64,000 nucleotides of DNA from Mycolicibacterium neoaurum VKM Ac-1815D (GTDB taxonomy: Bacteria; Actinomycetota; Actinomycetes; Mycobacteriales; Mycobacteriaceae), in the NCBI RefSeq assembly GCF_000317305.3, contig NC_023036.2, positions 1,798,001 to 1,862,000 of the forward strand, in the 5' to 3' direction. This document shows, one piece after another, positions 31,001 to 39,635 of the stretch. Every line of letters begins with the position of its first letter. The stretch's first letter is position 1. The position numbers were made by a program, and so were the translations under genes. The notes below the pieces were generated by a model. It was given only the letters and a program-made list of their open reading frames with translations, had not been told where the DNA came from and searched no databases.

Positions 31001-32908
31001 TCAGTTGTCGGCGGTGAGCATCAGGTCACCCGCGGAGGTGACCCGGAATGACCAGCCGGGCAGGACCCGGGCGGTGAAGAACGGCCCTTCGACGATCGCC
31101 GGGCCGTGGCCGGTATCGCCGGGGGCCAACCGGTCGAGCACGTGCACGGCGATCTCGTCGACCCGATCCGTGGTGGATCGCACCGACCGCGTGCCGTGCA
31201 CCTCGGCCGGCCGCGGTGTCAGTTCGGTGTCGGGGTCGAGATCCGGATGCGGAAGTGCCGCAGCGGCACTGAGCTGTAGGGTCACCGCCGCGCCGGGGTA
31301 GTCGACCTCGTCACCGGGGGTGTAGGGCAACTGGGAGATGCCGGTGTCGTCGAGATTCTCCACCAGCAGCTGCCACGAGGTCTGACAGTCCGACAGGTCG
31401 TAGCCCTCCTGGAACATGTCTCGTCGTGCCCTGGCCAACAGTGCGTCGTGGGTGGCGCGCGCGGCGTCGGTACTCGGTTCCTCGATCAGCACCTCATAGG
31501 TCTTGCCGATATCGGAGAACGAAATTCCGAACGCTGAGAACACCGCCGCGGTGCGCGGTACGAGCACCTGTCCGACGCCGGCCATGGCGGCCGCACCGGT
31601 CGCGCTCATGGGCCCGGCCCCGCCGAACGCCAGCAATGTGGTCTGCTCGGTGACCAGCCGGGCGAATGATGCCGACAAGGCCTGGAAGTAGGCGTGTTCC
31701 ATCCGCACGAGTGCCTCCTCAAGGGAGATTCCCAGCGGCTCGGCGATGGTCTCGGTGATCACCGCGCGTGATCGCGACGGGTCGAGAGTGAAGGTGCCGT
31801 CGAGGTAGGTGTCGGCGTCCAGGATACCCAGCAGCAGGTTGACATCGGTGATCGTGGCCTGCTTGCCACCGAATCCGAAGCACGCGGGACCCGGTGCGGC
31901 GCCGACGGATTGCGGTCCGACGGTGATCTCGTCGTCGACGAGTTGGATGACCGAGGAGCCTCCGACTCCGGCGGAGGTCACCGCACTCATCGGGTAGGAG
32001 ATGTGCACGCCTTCGATCGATCCGCGGTCGGACACCGCGACCGACCCGTTCTTCACCACGCCCACATCGGTGGTCGTGCCGCCGATGTCCATCATCAGCG
32101 CGTGCGACAATCCGTAGACCTTGGCCAGCGCCGCCGTTCCTTCCAGTCCTCCTCGTGGGCCGGACGAGTACGTCTTGAGCGCAACCGATTTCGCGACGCG
32201 AGAGGATGCGCCGTCGTTGCGGTACACCAGCAGCGGGTTGACCACCCGGTAGTCCTGCAGGCGTCCCTCGGCGGCGTAGAGGAAGCGTTCCATCGTCGGA
32301 TGAAGGAAGGCATTGACCACGCACGACCACACCCGGCGGGCGTCGTCGCGGTCACCTGCCAGCTCCCAGCTGTAGAGCAGTGGAACCGACCCGAGCAGGT
32401 GGCGCGGGAACTTGCGCAACAGGACATGGCGCAGTCGGCGTTCCTCCTCGGCCGACGGCGCGGCGATGACCACGCGGGCGGCCCCGAGCGTGGTCAGCCG
32501 ATTGACCTTCTGCACCGCGTCGAACTCGAAATCTTCCGATTGTGGGTCGACGGTGAGATAGCGGTCGGCCACCAGGCCGCCGAACAGCTTCTCCTGCGCC
32601 GGGTCACTACGCATCTGGGTCTGCAGGCTCTCGATGCTGGAGAGGATCCCGATCATCGGGCCGCGCCGCTGTACCAGGGCGTTGGTGCCCTGGGTGGTGG
32701 AGTAGCGGATGTGTTCGGTCGCGTGCAGCAACCGGGTGGTGTCGGCGTCGCCGTACATCGCCGCGGACGCCTTCTCGATGCCGCTGAACAGGCATTCCGA
32801 CAGATCGTGCGGTGTGGTCAGCGTCTTGGTGAAGGTGAAGGCATCGCCGTCCCATACGCAGATGTCGGTGAGCGTTCCACCGTTGTCGATGTTGATCAGG
32901 GTCCCCAT
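31001..32908 (-). CDS. Additional HyuA-like subunit of the acetone carboxylase operon
   Basis: A 635-aa hydantoinase A/oxoprolinase-type protein. The first phosphate motif is altered to NIDNGGTLTDICVW (residues 5-18), the second is MDIGGTTTDVG, and FGGAGPMSATGAA closes the fold. It is shorter than, and clearly different from, the 709-aa beta subunit, and is not part of the classical three-subunit enzyme. The ATG at 32908 is chosen with GGAG upstream. As first gene of the operon it may be a second ATP-using or activation subunit; this is inferred from position. Confidence 0.85.
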   Translation of the reverse strand: MGTLINIDNGGTLTDICVWDGDAFTFTKTLTTPHDLSECLFSGIEKASAAMYGDADTTRLLHATEHIRYSTTQGTNALVQRRGPMIGILSSIESLQTQMRSDPAQEKLFGGLVADRYLTVDPQSEDFEFDAVQKVNRLTTLGAARVVIAAPSAEEERRLRHVLLRKFPRHLLGSVPLLYSWELAGDRDDARRVWSCVVNAFLHPTMERFLYAAEGRLQDYRVVNPLLVYRNDGASSRVAKSVALKTYSSGPRGGLEGTAALAKVYGLSHALMMDIGGTTTDVGVVKNGSVAVSDRGSIEGVHISYPMSAVTSAGVGGSSVIQLVDDEITVGPQSVGAAPGPACFGFGGKQATITDVNLLLGILDADTYLDGTFTLDPSRSRAVITETIAEPLGISLEEALVRMEHAYFQALSASFARLVTEQTTLLAFGGAGPMSATGAAAMAGVGQVLVPRTAAVFSAFGISFSDIGKTYEVLIEEPSTDAARATHDALLARARRDMFQEGYDLSDCQTSWQLLVENLDDTGISQLPYTPGDEVDYPGAAVTLQLSAAAALPHPDLDPDTELTPRPAEVHGTRSVRSTTDRVDEIAVHVLDRLAPGDTGHGPAIVEGPFFTARVLPGWSFRVTSAGDLMLTADN

Positions 32909-32925
32909 GGCACTCCGTTCGTGGA

Positions 32926-33031
32926 ATTCGCATATGTGAATGCGTTGATCGAGCGGCTCTGTGCTGTACGCCACACCGCTTGGATCAGCGTGGTCTGTGT
33001 CTCACGGGGCCAGGTGTCCCAAGTTCGGACA
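32926..33031. promoter_or_regulatory. Divergent control region with two palindromes
   Basis: TGTCCCAA-G-TTCGGACA (33015-33031) is a 17-bp palindrome with one mismatched pair. It recalls the TGTCNCAA-type sites bound by AcoR-like enhancer-type activators. ATTCGCATATGTGAAT (32926-32941) is a second near-palindrome just upstream of the carboxylase operon. They lie between the operon and its divergent regulator gene. Confidence 0.45.
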
Positions 33032-33095
33032 TCGGGGGCCTTGGCTGTGGTGTGGGTCTCATTCACACTTGGTTGACCGGATCGGGAGGTGGCAG

Positions 33096-34962
33096 ATGCC
33101 CAACAGCTCCGCACGCTTGCTGCGGACCGCTGCTGCACGCGCGGATTTCCTGGAGTACGGCGGTAACGGCACCGCGGGCGTCTCCGAGGTCGTCGCCGCG
33201 TCGTGGGAGCGCAGCCAGGCGGCCGGGGTGGATGCCTCGCATCCGAACGCCCAGTTCACCGACGAGATCGACACGGCATCGCTGTTGGTGCGCTGTGCGC
33301 GGCCGGTGCTGCAACAACTGGAGATCGAGACCGCGGACATGCCGTTGGTGATCGCGTTGACGGACAAGAAGGCCCGCGTGGTCGAACGGATCGACAGCTC
33401 GACGGCGGTGGCGCGCCTGCTCGACCGGGTGCATCTGGCACCGGGTTTCAGCTATGCGGAGTCGACCATGGGCACCAATGGCATCGGCACGGTGTTCGAG
33501 GCGGGGCAGCCGATCAGCGTCGTGGGCCCCGAACACTGTCGTGGGCCCCGAACACTTCAGTGAGAACCTGCATCTCTTCGCGTGCACCGGGGCACCGGTC
33601 ATCGATCCGATGACCGGGCGGCTGGAGGGGGTGCTCGACATCTCGACGTTGTCATCGTCCTGGAGTCCGCTGATGCATGCGCTGGTCAAGAGCGCCGCCA
33701 AGGACATCGGCCAGAATCTGCTGTTGGATCGCGGGCAGGCGCAGCGCGCGATCTTCGACACCTACCTGAAGGTCACCACGCGGGCCCCGCGGCAGGCGGT
33801 GTTCGGCTTCGGCGATTCGGTGTTCATGGCCAATCCGGTGGCACAGCAGATGTTCGACACCGACGAACAGCGGGTCCTGCGCGAGCATGCGGTGTTCCTG
33901 ATGGCCGGCAAGGACCGGGTCAGTGACACCGTCACGCTTCCCGGGCACCGGCTGGTCAGAATCCGCGGCACCCGGATCGTGACCGGCGCGGAAATCGCGG
34001 GGATGGTCGTGGTCGCCGATGTCGTGACGATGCACAGTCCGGGTTCACCGGCCGACTTCAGCGAGCAGCTGTTACCCGAGGTGGCCGTCGCCACACCGCA
34101 CACGTCGCAGATCGTCGGCGGTCTGTCGCGGTCGCGGGAGGCGATGGCCGGTGGGACATCACCGGCCTGGGTGCGCGGGTGCACCGATTTGTATCGTGCG
34201 CTGGAGCAACGTCGGCCCGCGCTGGTCGTCGGTGAGCCCGGGTCGGGCAAGTTCACCTTGGTGGCCGAGCTGTTCCACGCGGTCCATCCCGGGGGTCGCG
34301 CCATCTCGGTCGATGCCGCCCAGCTGGCACTGGACACCCCGGCCCCCGATCTGGACTCGCTGTTGACGAACCCGGCCGAGCCGACACTGCACATCGTCCG
34401 CGATATCGACCAGGCGAGCACGGCTGCCGTGGAACGCCTGGAGTCCTACCTGAGCGCGATCACCGATCTGGAGGGGCCGGCCTGGGTGGTCGCCACGGGG
34501 TGCGATTCCGCGGTCACGACGGATCTTCCGTTCGGGCAGCTCTTGCACCATTTCGAGGTGTCGATACAGGTGCCGCCGCTGCGGTGCCGCACCGATGATC
34601 TCGCGGCGCTGACGGGGGCGTTGTTGCGCGGGATCGCCCCGGCACGCAAGGTCCGACTCAGCCCAGAAGCGCAACGGCTGATAGCGCGATATTCCTGGCC
34701 GCGGAACATCACCCAGTTGCGCGAGGCGTTGGTCTACGCGGTGCGGCGCAGGCCGGTCGGTGAGATTCAGGAGTCCGATTTGCCCGGGTACTGCCAGACT
34801 GCGTCACGGCACGCGCTGACCCCGCTGGAAGCAGCCGAACGCGACGCCATCGTCGCGGCCCTGCGGGACGTCGGTGGGAACCGCGTCGCGGCGGCGACAC
34901 ATCTCGGGATGGCGCGGTCCAGCCTGTACCGGAAGATCAAGGCCTACGGCATCACGGCGTGA
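33096..34962 (+). pseudogene. acxR: Frameshifted GAF/AAA/Fis activator of the acetone carboxylase operon
   Basis: The reading frame starts at ATG 33096 (GGGAGG upstream) and codes for a GAF-type sensor. It leaves frame at an exact 19-bp tandem duplication (33519-33556) and stops at 33563. Removing one copy restores a single 615-aa protein. Its order is GAF domain (GPEHFSENLHLFACTGAPVI), a degenerate AAA+ domain (GEPGSGKFTL Walker A near 255, no GAFTGA loop) and a C-terminal Fis-type HTH (NRVAAATHLGMARSSLYRKI). Lack of GAFTGA suggests it did not need sigma-54. The distal half could still be translated from an internal start. Confidence 0.88.
33519..33556 (+). repeat. 19-bp exact tandem duplication inside the activator gene
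   Basis: GTCGTGGGCCCCGAACACT occurs twice back to back (33519-33537 and 33538-33556). Nineteen is not a multiple of three, so it shifts the frame. One copy gives the expected GAF sequence SVVGPEHFSENL. Confidence 0.95.
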
Positions 34963-35000
34963 CGTGACGGATTCGCCCGGCGACGTGTGCTGTGGTCGGC

Positions 35001-35243
35001 TCAGCCCAGCTTGGCCTTGACCTGCTTGGCGCTCGGGTTGGTCAGCGTCGAGCCGTCGGCGAACTTGACCGTCGGCACCACATGATTGCCGTTGTTGACC
35101 GAACCGACGAACTCGGCGGCCGCCGGATCACCTTCGATGTCGATCTCGGTCCACGCGATGCCCTCGGCCTTGAGCGCGGTCTTCAGGCGGGCGCAGTAAC
35201 CACACCACGAGGTCGTGTACATCGTCAGCTCAGCATTGCTCAT
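35001..35243 (-). CDS. mrx1: Mycoredoxin Mrx1
   Basis: An 80-aa glutaredoxin-like protein with active site CGYC at residues 14-17 and the TVPTVKF-type cis-Pro region (HVVPTVKFADGS). Mycoredoxin 1 reduces mycothiol mixed disulfides with electrons from mycothiol. It matches Rv3198A in length, motif and position, divergent from uvrD2. It ends 38 bases from the disrupted activator gene, marking the right edge of the acetone island. Confidence 0.93.
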   Translation of the reverse strand: MSNAELTMYTTSWCGYCARLKTALKAEGIAWTEIDIEGDPAAAEFVGSVNNGNHVVPTVKFADGSTLTNPSAKQVKAKLG

Positions 35244-35288
35244 GGGTGAATCAACCTATCGACGTCGGTACGCAATTCCCTGCACCCT

Positions 35289-37427
35289 ATGCGCCCCGAG
35301 AACATGTCGGACACCCCTGCCATGATGGAGGCCATGCCGTCCGTCGACAGTCTCCTCGGCGACCTCGACGACGAACAGCGCGAGGCCGTCGTGGCGCCCC
35401 GCGGTCCGGTGTGTGTGCTCGCCGGAGCGGGCACCGGTAAGACCAGGACCATCACCCGCCGCATCGCCAACCTGGTGGTCGGCGGGCATGTCGCACCCGG
35501 CCAGGTGTTGGCGGTCACCTTCACCGCGCGTGCGGCGGGCGAGATGCGCAGCAGGTTGCGTGCGCTCGGCGATCAGGCCGGGGTGCCGACGGCCGCGGTC
35601 CAGGCCGTCACGTTCCACGCCGCCGCACGCCGTCAGCTGCAGTACTTCTGGCCGCGGGTGGTCGGGGACACGGCGTGGCAACTGCTCGACAGCAAGTTCG
35701 CCGTCGTCGCGCAGGCGGCCAACCGCGCCGCGATACAGGCCAGTACCGACGACGTGCGTGATCTGGCCGGCGAAATCGAGTGGGCCAAGGCATCGTTGAT
35801 CACCCCTGAGCAGTACGTGACCGCGGTGGCCAGGACCCGCCGCGACGTGCCGATGGACGCGAACACGGTGGCCAAGGTCTACGCCGGGTACGAGAAGCTC
35901 AAGACCCACCGCGACGGCACCGCGCTGCTCGACTTCGACGACCTGCTCCTGCACACCGCCGCCGCCATCGAGAACGACGCCGCGGTCGCCCAGGAATTTC
36001 GGGATCGCTACCGCTGCTTCGTCGTCGACGAGTACCAGGACGTCACCCCGTTGCAGCAGCGCGTCCTGGACGCGTGGCTGGGGAACCGGGACGACCTCAC
36101 CGTCGTCGGCGACGCGAACCAGACCATCTATTCGTTCACCGGTGCCACCCCGCGGTTCCTGCTCGACTTCTCCCGGCGTTTCCCGGAGGCCACCGTCGTT
36201 CGGCTGGAACGCGACTATCGGTCCACACCCGAGGTGGTGTCGCTGGCCAACCGGGTCATCGCCGCCGCGCGCGGTCGGATGGCCGGCAGCAAGCTGCATC
36301 TGATCGGTCAGCGCGATCCCGGCCCGAAACCGACCTTCGCCGAACATCCCGACGAGGTCGCCGAGGCCTCCGCCGTCGCCAAGAAGGTCGCCAAGCTCAT
36401 CGACAACGGCACGGAGCCGGCGGAAATAGCGGTGCTGTACCGGATCAACGCTCAGTCCGAGGTGTACGAGGAGGCGCTCACCGAGGCGGGTATCGCCTTC
36501 CAGGTGCGCGGCGGTGAGGGATTTTTCAGCAGGCAGGAGATCCGTCAGGCGCTGATCGCCTTGCAGCGCAACGTCGGTCGCGAAACACCGGATGATCTTC
36601 CCGGGTTCGTGCGCGGCATCCTGGAACCGCTGGGCCTCACCGAGGAGCCACCGTCGGGCACCAAGGCACGCGAACGTTGGGAGGCGTTGACCGCCCTGGC
36701 CGAGTTGGTCGATGACGAAGTCGCACAACGCCCTTCGCTGGATCTGAGCGCACTGGTCGGTGAGCTGCGCCAACGTGCCGACTCGCGGCATCCGCCGGTG
36801 GTGCAGGGCGTGACGCTGGCCTCGCTGCATGCCGCCAAGGGCCTGGAATGGGACGCGGTGTTCCTCGTCGGTCTGGCGGACGGCACGCTGCCGATCTCGC
36901 ACGCCCTGGCCCACGGGCCCGACAGCGAAGCCGTCGAGGAGGAGCGTCGCCTGCTCTACGTCGGGGTCACCCGCGCCCGGGTGCATCTGAGCCTGAGCTG
37001 GGCGCTGGCCCGCACGCCCGGCGGCAGGCAGGGGCGGCGGCCCTCGCGGTTCCTCAACGGGATCGCCCCGCAGACCCCGGCCGACAACGCGCCCGCCCGC
37101 CCGAAACGCGCCAGGGGAGCCACCCCGCGCTGCCGGGTCTGCAACGGCGCGCTGACCACACCGACGGCGATCATGCTGCGCCGCTGCGAGAATTGTCCGT
37201 CCGATATCGACGAGCAACTGCTGGTCGAACTCAAGGAATGGCGGCTGCGCACCTCGCAGGAGTTGAAGGTGCCCGCCTATGTCGTGTTCACCGACAACAC
37301 GCTCATCGCCATCGCCGAGACGCTGCCCACCGATGCCGCCGCGTTGGTGGCCATCCCCGGCATCGGCGCGCGCAAGCTCGAACGGTACGGACCCGATGTG
37401 CTGGCCCTGGTCAACGCCCGGTCCTGA
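35289..37427 (+). CDS. uvrD2: UvrD2 superfamily I DNA helicase
   Basis: About 700 aa. Walker [10 protein letters not shown] is near residue 44, motif Ia [14 protein letters not shown] near 245, [25 protein letters not shown] and VGVTRAR. A tetracysteine zinc module follows (CRVCNG...CENC near residues 617-637), then a C-terminal HRDC domain ([16 protein letters not shown]). It unwinds DNA 3' to 5' and is essential in M. tuberculosis. Several in-frame starts exist (35289, 35304, 35334); [16 protein letters not shown] at 35334 is also plausible. Confidence 0.93.
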   Translation: MRPENMSDTPAMMEAMPSVDSLLGDLDDEQREAVVAPRGPVCVLAGAGTGKTRTITRRIANLVVGGHVAPGQVLAVTFTARAAGEMRSRLRALGDQAGVPTAAVQAVTFHAAARRQLQYFWPRVVGDTAWQLLDSKFAVVAQAANRAAIQASTDDVRDLAGEIEWAKASLITPEQYVTAVARTRRDVPMDANTVAKVYAGYEKLKTHRDGTALLDFDDLLLHTAAAIENDAAVAQEFRDRYRCFVVDEYQDVTPLQQRVLDAWLGNRDDLTVVGDANQTIYSFTGATPRFLLDFSRRFPEATVVRLERDYRSTPEVVSLANRVIAAARGRMAGSKLHLIGQRDPGPKPTFAEHPDEVAEASAVAKKVAKLIDNGTEPAEIAVLYRINAQSEVYEEALTEAGIAFQVRGGEGFFSRQEIRQALIALQRNVGRETPDDLPGFVRGILEPLGLTEEPPSGTKARERWEALTALAELVDDEVAQRPSLDLSALVGELRQRADSRHPPVVQGVTLASLHAAKGLEWDAVFLVGLADGTLPISHALAHGPDSEAVEEERRLLYVGVTRARVHLSLSWALARTPGGRQGRRPSRFLNGIAPQTPADNAPARPKRARGATPRCRVCNGALTTPTAIMLRRCENCPSDIDEQLLVELKEWRLRTSQELKVPAYVVFTDNTLIAIAETLPTDAAALVAIPGIGARKLERYGPDVLALVNARS

Positions 37428-37471
37428 CGGGCTGCCTACGCTCGCATAAATTCCGCCAAAACCCCAGGTCA

Positions 37472-37510
37472 GAAAATCGCTTGTGGTTTCGGGCTGTTAG
37501 GCTCTAGCCT
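37472..37510 (+). promoter_or_regulatory. Autoregulated whiB7 promoter
   Basis: GAAAAT (37472-37477) lies three bases upstream of a -35 element TTGTGG (37481-37486), followed by an 18-base spacer and -10 TAGCCT (37505-37510). An AT-rich box just upstream of -35 is the known WhiB7 recognition feature, contacted by its AT-hook together with the primary sigma factor. Confidence 0.7.
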
Positions 37511-37559
37511 CAAGATCACCAGCTTTTTGCCAGACGATTCCACGAGAGGAGGCGGTCCG

Positions 37560-37745
37560 ATGTCGATCATCACTATGCCCAGCGGCGTAAATGTCAGCGG
37601 TATGCCGCTGACCCTCGCTGCTGTCGCCGGCATTTCTGCCGCCCATCGAGCCGGTTGGGCGCCCGTTGCTGCCGCCGCCGCGCCGCAGCATAAGCGCCGT
37701 ACCGCCCGCGAGATCGTCGCGTCCGTGAAGCGGGGTACCGCCTAG
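37560..37745 (+). CDS. whiB7 upstream ORF (alanine-rich leader peptide)
   Basis: A 61-aa ORF behind AGGAGGCGG, wholly inside the whiB7 leader. It contains clustered alanine codons (WAPVAAAAAP, residues 37-46) and a basic C-terminus. In studied mycobacteria the whiB7 uORF couples translation stress, including alanine shortage, to read-through of the following terminator. The peptide itself probably has no other role. Its stop is 18 bases before the terminator stem. Confidence 0.82.
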   Translation: MSIITMPSGVNVSGMPLTLAAVAGISAAHRAGWAPVAAAAAPQHKRRTAREIVASVKRGTA

Positions 37746-37763
37746 GTAACCCCAGCACCGCCG

Positions 37764-37811
37764 AAAAGGCCACGGACCCGAACTCACCGGATCCGTGGCC
37801 ATTCTGGTTTT
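37764..37811 (+). terminator. Intrinsic terminator/attenuator in the whiB7 leader
   Basis: GGCCACGGA (37768-37776) pairs with TCCGTGGCC (37792-37800), with three further pairs inside the loop, flanked by AAAA and followed by ATTCTGGTTTT. It lies between the uORF and whiB7, about 100 bases before the whiB7 start, as expected for transcription attenuation. Confidence 0.85.
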
Positions 37812-37904
37812 GGGGACACCCGCACAGGAACCCCCAGACACCTGGTCACCGGTCCGAACAAGACCGACACCGAGAGAACACGACCAGGAAGTAGGGGACA
37901 AGAC

Positions 37905-38183
37905 ATGTCCGTCCAGGCATGCCTAGAACGCACACTGCCCGCGGTGCCGTGCCACGAGGCCGATCCGGATCTGTGGTTCGCCGAGAGCCCGTCCGAACTG
38001 GAGCGGGCCAAGGCGTTGTGTGCGGATTGTCCGATTCGCAGTCTGTGCTTGAGTGAAGCGCTGCAGCGCCAGGAGCCGTGGGGCGTCTGGGGCGGCGAGA
38101 TCATCGAGCGCGGGGCGATCGTGGCCCGTAAGCGGCCGCGCGGACGTCCGCGCAAGGAGGCCGACGCCGGTCAGGCGGCGTGA
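37905..38183 (+). CDS. whiB7: WhiB7 transcriptional activator
   Basis: A 92-aa Wbl protein. The iron-sulfur ligands are Cys16, Cys39, Cys42 and Cys48 (CADCPIRSLC), followed by the GVWGG turn and a C-terminal AT-hook RGRPRK (residues 79-84). WhiB7 binds the primary sigma factor and activates intrinsic resistance to ribosome-targeting antibiotics. It is controlled by the upstream promoter, uORF and attenuator. The ribosome-binding region is AGGAAGTAGGGG. Confidence 0.97.
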   Translation: MSVQACLERTLPAVPCHEADPDLWFAESPSELERAKALCADCPIRSLCLSEALQRQEPWGVWGGEIIERGAIVARKRPRGRPRKEADAGQAA

Positions 38184-38193
38184 TGCCGACGCT

Positions 38194-38250
38194 CGAGACC
38201 ACGGGTTCTGGCGGGGAAACCCGACAATCCCGCCAGAACCCGTGGTCTCG
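38194..38250. terminator. Long perfect hairpin between whiB7 and the ABC1 kinase gene
   Basis: Two exact 22-base complementary arms (38194-38215 and 38229-38250) around a 13-base loop, between convergent stop codons. No U-run, as is usual for mycobacterial terminators. It serves both strands. Confidence 0.8.
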
Positions 38251-38259
38251 GCGATCCGT

Positions 38260-39570
38260 TCAGTCGACGAAGCCTGGGACGTACTCGTTGGCGATGGCCC
38301 GCACCGGCACGTGCGCATCCAGCTGACAGCAGATCGCGATGGTCGAGGCGATCACGCGCAGCGGAATGGCAAGGTTGGCAGGAAGATCCAGTTGCCGGGC
38401 CATCTTGATCTGCGCGACCGAATTGTCCATCTGGCCCGCGGCCATCTTCTGGATCCAGCGGCGCGTGTAGTGGAACACCTCGGTCTCCACCGGTTCCACG
38501 TACTGACGCAACATGTCGTCGATCTCTTCGACCGACACCTGCTCACCCTTCTGGATGAACCCGGCCGCCTCCATGGCGGGCAGCAGTTCGGCGTAGTTCT
38601 TGTCCCGTGCCAGCCGGATGCAGTTGCCCAATGACGCCGGGAAACCGCCCGGCAGCGGCGCCACCGCGCCGAAGTCGATGACACCCATCCGGCCGTCGGC
38701 CAGCAGCATGAAGTTTCCCGGATGCGCGTCGCCGTGCATCATCTCCAGGCGCTTGGGTGCGCCGAAGGTCAGCTCGGTGAGCCGCGTTCCCATCAGATCG
38801 CGCTGCTCGGGTGTGCCCTCGCGGATGATCACCGACATCGGGATGCCGTCCATCCACTCGGCGATCACGACCTTGGGCGCGCTGGCCACGATGCGTGGCA
38901 CCTTGAAATGCGGGTCGTTGTCGTATGCGGTGGCGAAGGCCCGCTGGTTGTCGGCCTCCAGTCGGTAGTCCAGTTCCATCTCGGTGCGCTCGATGAGTTC
39001 GGCGACCACGCTCTCGATATCCGCCCCCGGCGCCAGCTGTTTGAACACCGAGGTCAGACGCTGGATGGTCTTCAGGTCGGCGCGCAACGCCTCATCGGCA
39101 CCCGGGTACTGGATCTTCACCGCGACGGTTCGGCCATCCGACCACACCGCCTTGTGCACCTGCCCGATGCTCGCCGATGCCACCGGGGTGTCGTCGAAAC
39201 TCTGGAAACGCTCCCGCCATTTGGTGCCCAACTGCTGATCGAGCACACGATGTACCTTCGCCGCGGGCAGGGGAGGAGCCTCGCGCTGCAACTTCGTCAG
39301 CGCCTCGCGGTAGGGCTTGCCGTACTGCTCGGGGATGGCGGCCTCCATCACCGAGAGCGCTTGGCCGACCTTCATGGCGCCGCCCTTGAGCTCGCCGAGG
39401 ACGGTGAACAGCTGCTGGGCAGCCTTGTCCATCAGTTCTGCGGTGACTTCGTCCTTGGATTTCCCGGTCAGCCGCTTGCCGAACCCGAGCGCGGCCCGGC
39501 CGGCGAAGCCGACAGGCAGGGTGGCGAGCTTCGCGTTCCTGGCGACGCCACGCCGTTTGATTTCTGACAC
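38260..39570 (-). CDS. ABC1/UbiB-family atypical kinase (Rv3197-like)
   Basis: A 436-aa UbiB/Coq8-type protein. It has KxGQ-type [17 protein letters not shown] near residue 65, an Ala-rich loop [12 protein letters not shown] replacing the Gly-rich loop, the VAVKIQYPG lysine, [12 protein letters not shown] as catalytic loop and VIDFGAV as the metal site. These proteins hydrolyse ATP and support quinone or lipid metabolism. The GTG at 39570 (VSEIKRRG) is preferred to ATG 39588. It converges on whiB7 across the long hairpin. Confidence 0.92.
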   Translation of the reverse strand: MSEIKRRGVARNAKLATLPVGFAGRAALGFGKRLTGKSKDEVTAELMDKAAQQLFTVLGELKGGAMKVGQALSVMEAAIPEQYGKPYREALTKLQREAPPLPAAKVHRVLDQQLGTKWRERFQSFDDTPVASASIGQVHKAVWSDGRTVAVKIQYPGADEALRADLKTIQRLTSVFKQLAPGADIESVVAELIERTEMELDYRLEADNQRAFATAYDNDPHFKVPRIVASAPKVVIAEWMDGIPMSVIIREGTPEQRDLMGTRLTELTFGAPKRLEMMHGDAHPGNFMLLADGRMGVIDFGAVAPLPGGFPASLGNCIRLARDKNYAELLPAMEAAGFIQKGEQVSVEEIDDMLRQYVEPVETEVFHYTRRWIQKMAAGQMDNSVAQIKMARQLDLPANLAIPLRVIASTIAICCQLDAHVPVRAIANEYVPGFVD

Positions 39571-39635
39571 CCATCCATCATCCACCACGTAGCTGAGTGC
39601 TCCGCTACGAACCGGTAACTACCTCGGGCTGATCG

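Noticed and set aside
32909-33095. A sigma-54 (-24/-12) promoter for the acetone carboxylase operon
   Set aside because: No convincing TGGC-N8-TGC pair, the activator lacks GAFTGA, and mycobacteria do not have sigma-54.
33454-34962. A separate intact regulator gene starting within the GAF region
   Set aside because: The first residues of that frame (MRSRPWAPMASARC) are out-of-frame translation. Only after the 19-bp duplication does it read as GAF sequence, so it is the second half of a frameshifted gene.
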